From: an uncultured Bacteroidales bacterium
GTDB taxonomy: Bacteria > Bacteroidota > Bacteroidia > Bacteroidales > F082
Reading direction: 5' to 3'
Length of the DNA stretch: 64,000 nucleotides
Assembly: GCA_900318265.1 (NCBI GenBank)
Contig: ONKA01000004.1
Span: 62,001-126,000, forward strand
Shown here: piece by piece, positions 7,788 to 16,884 of the stretch
Layout: each line of letters begins with the position of its first letter
Numbering within the stretch: position 1 is the stretch's first letter
Program-made: the position numbers and the translations under genes
The notes under the pieces: generated by a model
What the model was told of the DNA's origin: nothing
Seen by the model: only the letters and a program-made list of their open reading frames with translations
The model's database searches: none

Positions 7788-9389
7788 ATGCTTAAAATCA
7801 AATCATTAATCTTATCCGCTCTTCTGCTCATCGGTCTGAACACGATGGCACAAGACGAAAACGAACAACGCGTCGGCGCCAACTGCACCAGCATCATGGT
7901 GGGCAAGAAAGCCTCCACAGACGGTTCAGTCATTACCTCCCATACCTGTGACGGCCGCTATCGCACCTGGATGCGCTGGGAAGCCGCCGCTGACCACGAA
8001 AAAGGTGAAATGCACAAGGTCTATAAAGGCACCATGCACACCGAAGACCCCTTCGACAACCGCAAAGTGGAACTCGCTGGCGAAATCCCCCAAGTGGAGC
8101 ACACCTATGCCTACCTCAACACCGCCTATCCCTGCCTCAACGAGAAACAACTGGCCATCGGCGAGACCACATTCTCCGGTCCCGACACCTTGGTCAACAA
8201 CAAAGGCATGTTCATGATCGAAGAACTGGAGCGCGTGGCCTTGATGCGCTGCGACAACGCCCGCGACGCCATCCAACTCATCGGTAAACTAGTGAAGGAA
8301 TACGGCTATGGCGACGGCGGCGAATGCATTACCATCGCCGACAAGAACGAAGTGTGGCAAATGGAAATCCTCGGCGAAGGTCCCGACAAAATCGGTGGCG
8401 TGTGGGCAGCCAAACGCATCCCCGACGATGAGGTGGGTGTTTCGGCCAATATCGCCCGCATAGGCAAGTTGGAGCGCAAGAGCAAAGACTTTTATTGCTC
8501 CGACAACTGCGAGGCCGTGGCGAAGAAATATGGCCTATGGGACGGCAAGGGCGACTTCGTCTTCTGGAAGGCTTTCCGCGCCTCATACGGCGGCGGAAAG
8601 AATTATAGCGACCGCGAGTTCTTTATTCTTAGCCAGCTGGCTCCCTCGCTGAACCTCAACCGCGACATGCCCGAACTGCCCTTCTCTGTAAAACCCGACG
8701 AAAACGTTGACGTGCGCAAGGTGATGGAACTCTTCCGCAGCACCTACGAAGGCACCGACATGGACATGACCCGCAACGTGAAGATGGTCGCCAAGAAACG
8801 CACCGACGACGGCATAGTTGAAGACACCATTATCAGCCCCATTGCCAATCCATGGGTGGGTAGCGCGATGATGAACACCATTAATTATCTCGCTCCTGGC
8901 ACCATCACCTTCCAACGCACCGTGGCCGTGGCATGGAGCAGTTATCACCACATCATCCAATGCCGCAGTTGGATGCCTGACGAAATCGGCGCCATTTGCT
9001 GGATGGCCTGCGACAACCCGGGTCAAAGCCCGCGCATCCCTATCTTCTCAGGCTCCACCGCCCTGCCTGAAGGTTTCGACAAATGCGGCCAACTGCGTTA
9101 CCGTGATGAGGCCTGGATTTGGCACTACCGCAAAGCTAACAAGTTGGCCACCGTTCAATGGGGCCGCACCAAACAAACTTTGCTAGGTACTGCCAACCGC
9201 TTCGAACAAAAGGCATTCGATGAAATCCCCGCCCTTGAAGCCCGCGCCAAAGCCTTGATCGCGGAAGGCAAAAACAAGGAAGCCACCGAGCTCCTCAACC
9301 AATACACCTCCGACTTCGCCGCTTCAACACGGCAAGCATGGAAGGAAATGGAAAACAAGTTCTGGTATTGGTTCGGGATGGGATTCTAA
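7788..9389 (+). CDS. C69-family dipeptidase, secreted
   Basis: 533 aa from the ATG at 7788; the same frame is open further upstream from a TTG, but the signal peptide starts at this ATG. A signal peptide precedes the Ntn-hydrolase N-terminus: Cys33 in GANCTSIMVGKKASTDGS is the expected catalytic nucleophile after processing. Later motifs such as ANPWVGSAMMN and the W-rich C-terminal part fit PepD/DipB-type peptidases. Known members cleave dipeptides, so the enzyme likely completes peptide breakdown in the periplasm, in keeping with an amino-acid-using gut anaerobe. It ends in a hairpin shared with the opposing gene. Confidence 0.92.
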   Translation: MLKIKSLILSALLLIGLNTMAQDENEQRVGANCTSIMVGKKASTDGSVITSHTCDGRYRTWMRWEAAADHEKGEMHKVYKGTMHTEDPFDNRKVELAGEIPQVEHTYAYLNTAYPCLNEKQLAIGETTFSGPDTLVNNKGMFMIEELERVALMRCDNARDAIQLIGKLVKEYGYGDGGECITIADKNEVWQMEILGEGPDKIGGVWAAKRIPDDEVGVSANIARIGKLERKSKDFYCSDNCEAVAKKYGLWDGKGDFVFWKAFRASYGGGKNYSDREFFILSQLAPSLNLNRDMPELPFSVKPDENVDVRKVMELFRSTYEGTDMDMTRNVKMVAKKRTDDGIVEDTIISPIANPWVGSAMMNTINYLAPGTITFQRTVAVAWSSYHHIIQCRSWMPDEIGAICWMACDNPGQSPRIPIFSGSTALPEGFDKCGQLRYRDEAWIWHYRKANKLATVQWGRTKQTLLGTANRFEQKAFDEIPALEARAKALIAEGKNKEATELLNQYTSDFAASTRQAWKEMENKFWYWFGMGF

Positions 9390-9393
9390 AAAG

Positions 9394-9424
9394 AAAGGAG
9401 AGCTTCAAAGCTCTCCTTTTCTTT
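9394..9424. terminator. Bidirectional terminator
   Basis: AAAGGAGAGCTT (9394-9405) pairs with 9408-9419. It is flanked by T runs on both strands and lies exactly between convergent stops, so it can end both the dipeptidase and the BACON lipoprotein transcripts. Confidence 0.8.
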
Positions 9425-11097
9425 TAGTGTTGGTCAACTGTGATGATGACTTCGGCATTCATCGAGCCACTCACCTTGATGTGTCCCGTTCGGGGCCTAG
9501 GTGATGGCAAGGGATCTACTGTGACAATGAAGCTCCCGTTGGCAAAACCGCTTGTGGGATTGCATTGCAACCACGGAACGTCAGTCATCACCGTCCATTC
9601 CTGATTGGAGATTACTTGTATCTCATACTCGCCACCCTCAGGACGAACATCGAGTTGGGTAATGTCGGTTTCCAAGAGGTTGGGTTTACCTTCTTGAACA
9701 ATGACCATGCTGCACAATACTTGTCCATTATGAACGACATTCAAAAAGCCCACCCTGTCACCAGGATCTGAATAGCTGTCGATGATGATATCAAAAGAAG
9801 CATCACCTTCGCCTGAAGTGACCGTCGTGAAACCAACCCAATCACTGGCTTGAAGTTGCCATGAGGTATTGGACGTCACCTGCACATGCTGAATACCACC
9901 AATATAGGACACAACCAAGCTATCGGGCTCAATACTAGCCTCAAGCGGATTGTCACCTGCCTCTTGAACGACAAAGAACGTATAAGAAAGGTCACCCGAC
10001 TTGATGTGGAACTCCATTTCGCGAGGATCTGTCAACTGATTCTGATCAGCCGTTAAAACCACACTGGCATTGCCCGTTCCCGACTGCTGCGAAAGCGATA
10101 GCCAGTTGCTGGTCAAATCAAACTCCCAATCGGTATCGCAACCGATGGTGATTGTCTTCTCGCCTCCTTCTTTCCCAAACTCAAACTCCAATGGTGAAGC
10201 TTCAAGGAAATGTGGGTCGATGGAAGCCTCCTGGCGGACAACAAGCATGGCTTGCATATTACCTGACGTAGTGAAAACGACCATGGTTTGACGCATTTCA
10301 TACAAGGGGTTTTCGCCCAAGGTCACATTGATTTCGGCATCGCCTTGACCTTCCGTTTGGCTTAAGGTCACCCATGCGTCTTCGACAGTGGCCGTCCAAC
10401 TATCTTCAGTGGTCAAAACCACGCTCTTCGTCTCACCTTCACTCACAAAATCAAGGTTGCTGGGAGTAATCTCAATGTTCAGGACAGGATCCTTCAATTG
10501 GACGACATGAACTTGGTCGGAAACTGAGCTGGCACCAACCAATCCAAAAGGATTTCCAAAGGTGACATCACCCGAACGTTCATCCGCATCTTCCATCAGT
10601 GGTTCGACAGTTAAAGTAACCATCGCGTCATTCGAGCCTTCAGCAACCGAGCTGGTAACCCATGAAGGCAAAGAAACCTTCCAATCCACATTCGACGACA
10701 CCATAATGGTAAATTCACCACCATCACTGCCGCATTGAATCTCTTTGGGAGTAACGGTAAGATAATACTCTAGCGCCTCCTGATTGACTGTCAAGGTGGC
10801 TGTATTGTCCTTTGTGGTAGCCGTAATCATGGCCGAGCGGAGTTCCTGGGTAGCATTCGCCTCTGCGGCAAGTGTCAATGTGGCATCGCCGTTGCCCGAC
10901 ATGGGCGAAATGGTAATCCAATCCTCACTGGAAGTAAGGGTCCATTCACCGTTCGACTTTAGCGCGACTTCGACCGTGCCGCCTTGAGCATCAATCTCTT
11001 GTGTGGCCTTATCAAACGACACTTCAACAGCTTTTTGGCAACCCACAAGGGAGAAAGCCATGGCTGCAACAAATAAAAAGCATTTAAGTTGTTTCAT
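9424..11097 (-). CDS. Lipoprotein made of six tandem BACON domains
   Basis: 557 aa. The lipoprotein signal ends in the lipobox SLVGC (Cys20). The rest is six repeats of about 85-95 residues, each with the GGxxxxxxxxSNxxWxx strand pair (for example SNGEWTLTSSEDWITIS, SNVDWKVSLPSWV, SNTSWQLQASDWV, SNQEWTVMTDVPWL) and a closing VxQE or similar. BACON domains are Bacteroidetes Ig-like modules found in glycan- or mucin-interacting proteins. There is no catalytic or sorting domain, so it is probably a surface-exposed spacer or binding protein. It is monocistronic, between two terminators. Confidence 0.9.
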   Translation of the reverse strand: MKQLKCFLFVAAMAFSLVGCQKAVEVSFDKATQEIDAQGGTVEVALKSNGEWTLTSSEDWITISPMSGNGDATLTLAAEANATQELRSAMITATTKDNTATLTVNQEALEYYLTVTPKEIQCGSDGGEFTIMVSSNVDWKVSLPSWVTSSVAEGSNDAMVTLTVEPLMEDADERSGDVTFGNPFGLVGASSVSDQVHVVQLKDPVLNIEITPSNLDFVSEGETKSVVLTTEDSWTATVEDAWVTLSQTEGQGDAEINVTLGENPLYEMRQTMVVFTTSGNMQAMLVVRQEASIDPHFLEASPLEFEFGKEGGEKTITIGCDTDWEFDLTSNWLSLSQQSGTGNASVVLTADQNQLTDPREMEFHIKSGDLSYTFFVVQEAGDNPLEASIEPDSLVVSYIGGIQHVQVTSNTSWQLQASDWVGFTTVTSGEGDASFDIIIDSYSDPGDRVGFLNVVHNGQVLCSMVIVQEGKPNLLETDITQLDVRPEGGEYEIQVISNQEWTVMTDVPWLQCNPTSGFANGSFIVTVDPLPSPRPRTGHIKVSGSMNAEVIITVDQH

Positions 11098-11170
11098 CTT
11101 TATTGGTATTAATGAAAAGAATCAGTTTATGTAATAAACGCAATTTAAGCGCGGTTAGTATGCTAGAGTG

Positions 11171-11207
11171 AAAAAGGTGCGCCGAATCACATTCGACGCA
11201 CCTTTTT
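11171..11207 (-). terminator. Terminator of the PpiD-like gene
   Basis: A stem of AAAAAGGTGCG with its complement, extended by CGAAT/ATTCG with one mismatch, loops at CAC. It lies 25 nt downstream of the isomerase stop on the minus strand and is followed by T-rich sequence in that direction. Confidence 0.82.
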
Positions 11208-11231
11208 AAACAGACAATCAAAATCTTAGAC

Positions 11232-13361
11232 TTAGAAAATCTCAGTTCTGTTGTCCTTGATCTTTACCTCTTTCCTCAACGAGTTGTAAACTCCGTTGTT
11301 AAGGACTCTGTTGGTGAATTGGCTAGTCTTTTCCCTAATGATGCTGCTGTAGTCATTAGTTTCCTCAGGTTGCGTAAACTTCACGTTCTTAATGATAAAG
11401 GCACTGGCGTTACCTGCCACGGGGCCAACCTCCTCGCCTTCCTTCATGCCGAGAATCTTGCCAACGATGTCGGCTTCAACACCGAAGTTGCTCAGCACAC
11501 GCGAATCAATATTGAGATCGGAAACCGTGGTGGACTCGGCACCCAATTCATTCACCATTCTGTTGACATCATTGCCACAAGCTTTCAGCTTATCGACGGC
11601 CATCTCACCTTTCTTCTTATTGAGGATCTGGTACTTCGAACGGTCGATAACGACATCCATAGGAGCATAGCCTTCAGGGATGATTCCTGTAAGAGCAGCT
11701 ACCACCAATTGGTTGTTGTCAAGTTCAAAAATCTTATCGGAAATGTCACCCTTCTTGGTATTCTTGTCAAAAGCCCAGCGAACAATTTCACGCGGATTTT
11801 CAAGACCAGTAATCTGATAGGTTGATTTTTCCATGGCAGGCATGGTACGCTTGGTAAGGCCTTGTTCTTCGATAGCCTTGTTGAATTGATCGTAGGTTCT
11901 GTTTTCGGCAAAGAACTTGTTAGCCTCGGCATACACATTCTGGTAAGTCTTCGTGCTCCAAGTGATCTTGTGCGTCAAATAGGCCAAACGGGCTTTGGGT
12001 TGAGGTTGGGTCTTGTCTGTGACCTTCACAATATGGTAACCAAACATGGTCTCCACGACACCCAGTGAACCCACGGGGCTGTTGATCACGTATTCGTTGA
12101 AGGCAGGAACCATAGTGCCATCAGTGAACCAATCGAGGTCGCCGCCTTTATCCTTGGTGGCGTCGGTATTGTACTCGGAAGCCAACTGAGAAAACAGTTC
12201 GTCGTTGTTTTTCGTAGCTTTCAACTGAGCCAGCAATTCGTTGGCCTTGGCTTCGGCTTGTTCCTTGGTGGTGATGGTGTCTTGGCTGCCATAGGCGCCC
12301 TTATAACCAATCAGGATATGGCTGGCGCGCAATGAATCGGGACGGTTTTGCATCTCAACGATACGCACCAAGTTGAAAGCGTCATCGTTTTCATAGGGAC
12401 CATACACATAGCCAACACCGTTGCCATTATCAAAAATGGCTTGTTCGATCATCTCGGGGACATCTTTACGGCCAAGCCAAGTGCTGTCGTAACGTTGGTC
12501 GGAGTTGTAGCTGTCGTTCACATAGGCAGCAGCATCTTCGGCGGCTTCAAACTCAGGCTTTCTATCTTGCACAAACTTTAAAGCATCCTGACGGTCTTCC
12601 AAAGAAGGTTTGATTTCAAACAACACATATTCAATGTCGCGTCTTTCGTCCGTCTCGTAGCGTGCCTTGTTTTCCTCATAGAAAGCCTTATTATCGGCAT
12701 CGGTCACAGTCACCGTCGAATCGGGGATGGTGGTGTAACGCAGAGCGATGACATCAGCCGAAGCCTTCAAGTTCTTGTTCTCATAGTATTTCTTTGCCAA
12801 AGGAGTGGGAAGGAAATAGGAAGCCTTCACCAAATTGTCGAACTTAGTCTCCAGACGGTTCTGCTTCACGGCTTTCTCGAAATCGAGCCAACGGTTGTAA
12901 TACTCAGCCGGAAGGTTATTGAGGTTCTGGAGGTACTCGGTCACACGCTGCTTGTCAACATTACCGTTACCATCGCCAAAGCTCTGAACCACCCAGGGGT
13001 GCGGGTTGTCACCCGTCATCTGGTCCATCAGTTCCTCTGAAGTGACACCGATACCAGCGGCTTCGTACTCCTTGGTCATAATGTTATCCTTGATCATCTC
13101 TTCCAAAGTGTTGTTGTAGATGCTGTAAGTTTCGGCGGAAGAGAGGTTGTTGTTTGAAGACCTTCTGTTTTCAAGATTCTTTTCCTTGAGCGCTTCATAG
13201 TCTCTCACCGAAATCTTGTCGCCATCAACGACGGCCACCGTGGGACCCGTGTTTCTTCCTTGACTCTGGAAAAGGTCTTGTAAGACAAACGCTAACAATG
13301 CGATACCAATGATTGCAATCAACAATCCTGAGCGTCTTCTAATTTTTTCAATTGCTGCCAT
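11232..13361 (-). CDS. PpiD/SurA-like peptidyl-prolyl isomerase, membrane anchored
   Basis: 709 aa. One N-terminal membrane anchor (about 12-30, GLLIAIIGIALLAFVLQ), a SurA_N-type helical chaperone region, and a parvulin (PPIC) domain around 340-450 with the hallmark RASHILIG, GGDLDWFTDGTMVPAFN and FGYHIVKV. Family members assist folding of outer-membrane and secreted proteins at the periplasmic face of the inner membrane. It follows the CNNM-like, LptC, TPR and barrel genes on the same strand, fitting an envelope-biogenesis cluster. It has its own -7 box and terminator, so it may also be transcribed alone. Confidence 0.93.
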   Translation of the reverse strand: MAAIEKIRRRSGLLIAIIGIALLAFVLQDLFQSQGRNTGPTVAVVDGDKISVRDYEALKEKNLENRRSSNNNLSSAETYSIYNNTLEEMIKDNIMTKEYEAAGIGVTSEELMDQMTGDNPHPWVVQSFGDGNGNVDKQRVTEYLQNLNNLPAEYYNRWLDFEKAVKQNRLETKFDNLVKASYFLPTPLAKKYYENKNLKASADVIALRYTTIPDSTVTVTDADNKAFYEENKARYETDERRDIEYVLFEIKPSLEDRQDALKFVQDRKPEFEAAEDAAAYVNDSYNSDQRYDSTWLGRKDVPEMIEQAIFDNGNGVGYVYGPYENDDAFNLVRIVEMQNRPDSLRASHILIGYKGAYGSQDTITTKEQAEAKANELLAQLKATKNNDELFSQLASEYNTDATKDKGGDLDWFTDGTMVPAFNEYVINSPVGSLGVVETMFGYHIVKVTDKTQPQPKARLAYLTHKITWSTKTYQNVYAEANKFFAENRTYDQFNKAIEEQGLTKRTMPAMEKSTYQITGLENPREIVRWAFDKNTKKGDISDKIFELDNNQLVVAALTGIIPEGYAPMDVVIDRSKYQILNKKKGEMAVDKLKACGNDVNRMVNELGAESTTVSDLNIDSRVLSNFGVEADIVGKILGMKEGEEVGPVAGNASAFIIKNVKFTQPEETNDYSSIIREKTSQFTNRVLNNGVYNSLRKEVKIKDNRTEIF

Positions 13362-13404
13362 AATACTATTTTTTCTTTGCTATTAAACTTCAAATTTGAG
13401 CGTG

Positions 13405-13412
13405 CAAATTTA
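13405..13412 (-). promoter_or_regulatory. Putative -7 box of the PpiD-like gene
   Basis: TAAATTTG on the minus strand, 44 nt upstream of the start, in the 145-nt AT-rich gap after the transporter gene. A -33 element is not clear. Confidence 0.4.
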
Positions 13413-13506
13413 GTAAAGATTTCCACTCAATGGGAATTTTGGTTGAATTTTATTTTTCAAAAGGGCTGATTTCCATATTACACTAATTGAACAATTTGAA
13501 TATCAA

Positions 13507-14793
13507 TTAGTTATTCTGTAATTGCAATTCCACTTCGTCCAATTTCATGTGGGATGCTTTCAGGATTTTCACCCTATAATTACCGATTTTAAGCACCTGA
13601 CCCTGCTCAGGAATGCTCTCACAGTAATGTAAAATCATGCCCGCCAAGGTCTCGTAGTCGTCAGAAACGGGCAAGTCGAGCTTGTAGGTGTCGTTAAGAT
13701 AGTCTATCTCGAGGCGGGCGGAAAAGACGAAGGTATTGTTATCCACCACTTTCTCCATCTCTTCTTCCACATCGTATTCATCGTCGATTTCACCGAAGAT
13801 CTCCTCCACCACGTCTTCCATGGTAACAATACCAGCCGTGCCACCAAACTCATCAACAACGGCCGCAACTCCTTGACGATGCTGAATGAAATGTTTCAAT
13901 AGCCGGTCGGCAGTATAGGTCTCGGGGAAAAAGTCAATCTTACGGATAAGATCTGACAAAGCCACCTCACGATGTTCGGCCACAGCCCTAACCACATCGT
14001 TCAAATGAACATAACCTACAATATCATCGATGCTTTCGCCAATCACGATCAGTTTCGAGTGCTTGGTCTCCTCAAAACGGGCCTTTACGGTTTCGATGTT
14101 GTCGGTCAGCTTCACAGACTCAATTTCGTTGCGTGGCCCCATACACTCGCGGAGTTTCACTGAGCGAAACTCCATCACGTTTTGGAATAGCTGTATCTCT
14201 TGTTGCATGTCCTCATCGGCCTCCTCAGGGTCGGCGTATTCGGCGATATAATCGTTGAGGTCAACCGTGGAAAAGCGGTATTCCTGCCTATCTACCTTTA
14301 AACGAAGTATGTAACGGATGATGAACTCCGAAATGCCCGTGTAAATGAGAATCAAAGGATAGAGCAAGCAATAAACGATGAAGGTAGGCAAGGCAAAGAA
14401 CGACAGAATGGCATTCGGATTGATTCGAAACAACATCTTGGGAAGGAACTCAGCCACCAGTAGCACAAGCAATGTGGCAAGGATGGTCTTCACCAGCAGT
14501 ATCATGAAGTCGTTGTCGAAAGAGATTAATTGCAGCCAATGGTTGACGGGGCCATCCAACAGCTGCGACATGCTCATGCCATAGATGATGAGTGCGATAT
14601 TGTTGCCCAAGAGCAAAGAGGTGAGAAAACGCGACTGGTCCTTCAAGAATAGCCGGATGATCTTGGCCGAGAAGGTGTTTTTGGTCAGTTCCACCTCCAA
14701 TTGCAGGCGATTAATGCTGTTGAAGGCAATCTCAAGCCCCGAACAAAGGGCGGAGAAAAACAGGGTAATGGCGACTACAATCCAGCTATTCAT
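13507..14793 (-). CDS. CNNM/CorC-family membrane transporter with CBS pair (GldE-like)
   Basis: 428 aa. A DUF21/CNNM membrane domain with several helices (about 1-160) is followed by two CBS domains (TKHSKLIVIGESIDDIVGYVHLNDVV; GVAAVVDEFGGTAGIVTMEDVVEEIFGEI) and a CorC_HlyC C-terminal domain (about 345-425). The GGTAGIVTxEDxxEEIxGEI signature is diagnostic. Such proteins are linked to Mg or Co efflux or, as GldE in Bacteroidetes, to gliding/secretion functions. It lies 3 nt after lptC, so it is translationally close. Which of the two roles applies cannot be told here. Confidence 0.9.
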   Translation of the reverse strand: MNSWIVVAITLFFSALCSGLEIAFNSINRLQLEVELTKNTFSAKIIRLFLKDQSRFLTSLLLGNNIALIIYGMSMSQLLDGPVNHWLQLISFDNDFMILLVKTILATLLVLLVAEFLPKMLFRINPNAILSFFALPTFIVYCLLYPLILIYTGISEFIIRYILRLKVDRQEYRFSTVDLNDYIAEYADPEEADEDMQQEIQLFQNVMEFRSVKLRECMGPRNEIESVKLTDNIETVKARFEETKHSKLIVIGESIDDIVGYVHLNDVVRAVAEHREVALSDLIRKIDFFPETYTADRLLKHFIQHRQGVAAVVDEFGGTAGIVTMEDVVEEIFGEIDDEYDVEEEMEKVVDNNTFVFSARLEIDYLNDTYKLDLPVSDDYETLAGMILHYCESIPEQGQVLKIGNYRVKILKASHMKLDEVELQLQNN

Positions 14794-14796
14794 GGC

Positions 14797-15357
14797 TTAT
14801 TCCTCCTCATCTACATCAAGCAGGGCACTACCCGAATACATGGTATATTCCGAAAAATCCTCAGCCGCCACAAGGCTGTCGGCCTCAATCTGTTTGTCGG
14901 GCGTGACAATCTTGACACGTGAACGGGTGTGAATCATTTTCAAGTCCTGATACCAAAACAGTTTATCGGAATACATCGTCTCATCACTACCGAAGTTTTG
15001 CACTATGACATTACCCCTCGCCTCGATGAGTCGCATCTTGCCATAGTTCTTCCCATAGTCGGCATGAAGTTCGGTGGTCTTCTTCCCTTTGTCATACATA
15101 TAAACATCGAAACCGAGAGGAAATTCCATGATGTCGTCTTCGGTTTCCATTCGTACCATACGAGGTGTATGAAGCTCGAGGCTGATATGTCCTGAGTCGC
15201 TGCGATAGAAAACCACGCTATCGGCAATGATGCCCGACAGCGTGTCGTCCGACCCCATGGCTTGCACAATGGCGTCAGGGTTTGAACACGAAAACAACAT
15301 CACAGCCACAAAGGCTGTGATGTTGAGTAGGATTCCTATTTTCAGGATGTGTTTCAA
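14797..15357 (-). CDS. lptC: LptC, LPS export periplasmic component (TTG start)
   Basis: 186 aa. The N-terminus is a signal anchor ending in a lipobox-like VMLFSC. The LptC beta-jellyroll follows, with ADSVVFYRSDSGH and later ADYGKNYGKMRLIEARGNVIVQN. It links the inner-membrane LptBFG complex to LptA during LPS transport. The frame opens directly after the TAA of the TPR gene and its first codon is TTG; no ATG precedes the signal anchor. A TTG start coupled to the upstream stop (TAATTG) is therefore the best reading. Confidence 0.88.
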   Translation of the reverse strand: MKHILKIGILLNITAFVAVMLFSCSNPDAIVQAMGSDDTLSGIIADSVVFYRSDSGHISLELHTPRMVRMETEDDIMEFPLGFDVYMYDKGKKTTELHADYGKNYGKMRLIEARGNVIVQNFGSDETMYSDKLFWYQDLKMIHTRSRVKIVTPDKQIEADSLVAAEDFSEYTMYSGSALLDVDEEE

Positions 15358-16809
15358 TTACTTTCTGGCTCTGATGGTGGTGGTTTCACCGATCCAGCCG
15401 CCGACGTGGAAGGTCTGACCCTCGTTGTAGTCGTTGAAGAAGATGGTCTCTGCCTTCGGGAAGCCAGCGGTGTAAGAGCCAATCATGCGGTTAGCTCTGT
15501 CGGCGATTGAAGCGTCGATGGACTTGGCCTTTTGGCACTTGTCGACAGCAGCCCAATAGACAGCACCCTTTTCAATTTCATCGCTGAACTGCGAAGCACT
15601 TGCGGCATAGAGTTGGGCGATGATAAGGTAAGGTTCGCCGGCCGTCGGGTCAACCTGAGCAGCTCTTCTTGCGATGTCGCGGGCTCTTCCGAGGCTACCC
15701 ATGTTCTGGTAGCACATGGCCAAGTTGCGGTAGGCACGATACTTACGGTCGTTGTTGTCGGTCTTCGTGGCTTGATCGAAGAAGGTAGCAGCTTCGCTAT
15801 ACTTCTTGTCCTTGAAGAACTTGATACCCAAGCTATACGAAGCCTCGGGGCTGGGCTCCAGCTCATTGAGTCTGACGGCAGCATCAAGGAAGAGCTTCGA
15901 GTCGGTGCAATCCTTCTTATCAAGGATGGTGGTGATACGCTTGAGCAGAATCACATCGTCAGGCGTCTCCTTCATCTTGGCGCTGAAGACCTTGATCAGG
16001 TCGTCGCAAGAAGCGAAGGGAGAGAACAGGTTGTCGAGGTTATTCTTCACACCCTTGTTGATGTTGATGTTCTTCTCGTTCTTCTCCAACTGCTTGTCGA
16101 AGCCGGCCACGGCATCGGCATCGCCGCTCGCCAAAGCTTCTTCCTTAGCAGTCTCAAGTTCTGTCTCGGTCGTAGCCAGAGCACCGATGTTGTTATCAAG
16201 GACTTCGGAAAGTTCCTGATAAACGTTGATGATGGTCATCTTCTCAGCCTTGTTGTTGTTCACCATGTCGATGGTAGCCTTGAAGTAGGCATCGATATAG
16301 GCGCCTTGCAGCTGCGAAGCATCGAGATCGACAGCGTCCTTCAGCACGTTGTAGGCCTCTTCGTAACGGTTCTTGTTGTAGGTGTAGATAAGTAAGCCCT
16401 TGCGGCCCATGATACCAGCCACTTGCGACTTGCCCGTCTTCGGGTCAACCGGGAAATACTTGGCTCTGTTGTCCATCATCATGCAGATGGTGTCGATATA
16501 GGCGTCCTTCTGGGCAGGATTGGTGCGGATGAAGTAGTCCATGATCTTCTCACCTCTCGTGTAGATGAGCTGGCTGGAACGGGGGCAGTTGAGGAAGACT
16601 GCTCTCCAAGCGTTGACCATTTCAGAACTGATGGCCTCCGGCGCAAATTTGGCCGCTTCCCACTGTTTGTAGGCCTCACCGTAGATGGACAGGTTGGTCA
16701 CGCACGCAACGCTATCGGCTCCGTACTTCGACTCTGACACCTCTTGGGCGGATACGCTCATTGCCATTCCAAAGATAACGGCAATCATCATTAATCTTTT
16801 CGTTTTCAT
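15358..16809 (-). CDS. Secreted tetratricopeptide-repeat protein
   Basis: 483 aa. A signal peptide (MKTKRLMMIAVIFGMAMSVSAQ) is followed by an all-helical protein with TPR motifs, clearest at about 310-420 (ASYSLGIKFFKDKKYSEAATFFDQATK; RAYRNLAMCYQNMGSLGRARDIARRAAQ). In known Bacteroides genomes a similar TPR gene sits between an outer-membrane barrel gene and lptC, and the same order is seen here. A periplasmic scaffold role in envelope assembly is plausible but not shown. The stop abuts the lptC start. Confidence 0.85.
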   Translation of the reverse strand: MKTKRLMMIAVIFGMAMSVSAQEVSESKYGADSVACVTNLSIYGEAYKQWEAAKFAPEAISSEMVNAWRAVFLNCPRSSQLIYTRGEKIMDYFIRTNPAQKDAYIDTICMMMDNRAKYFPVDPKTGKSQVAGIMGRKGLLIYTYNKNRYEEAYNVLKDAVDLDASQLQGAYIDAYFKATIDMVNNNKAEKMTIINVYQELSEVLDNNIGALATTETELETAKEEALASGDADAVAGFDKQLEKNEKNININKGVKNNLDNLFSPFASCDDLIKVFSAKMKETPDDVILLKRITTILDKKDCTDSKLFLDAAVRLNELEPSPEASYSLGIKFFKDKKYSEAATFFDQATKTDNNDRKYRAYRNLAMCYQNMGSLGRARDIARRAAQVDPTAGEPYLIIAQLYAASASQFSDEIEKGAVYWAAVDKCQKAKSIDASIADRANRMIGSYTAGFPKAETIFFNDYNEGQTFHVGGWIGETTTIRARK

Positions 16810-16884
16810 CTCTTCTTATTTTTAGTTGTTAGACTTGTTTGCTCTTATTCAAATATCATTCCAAAATGATTCAGCAAGGTTTTC

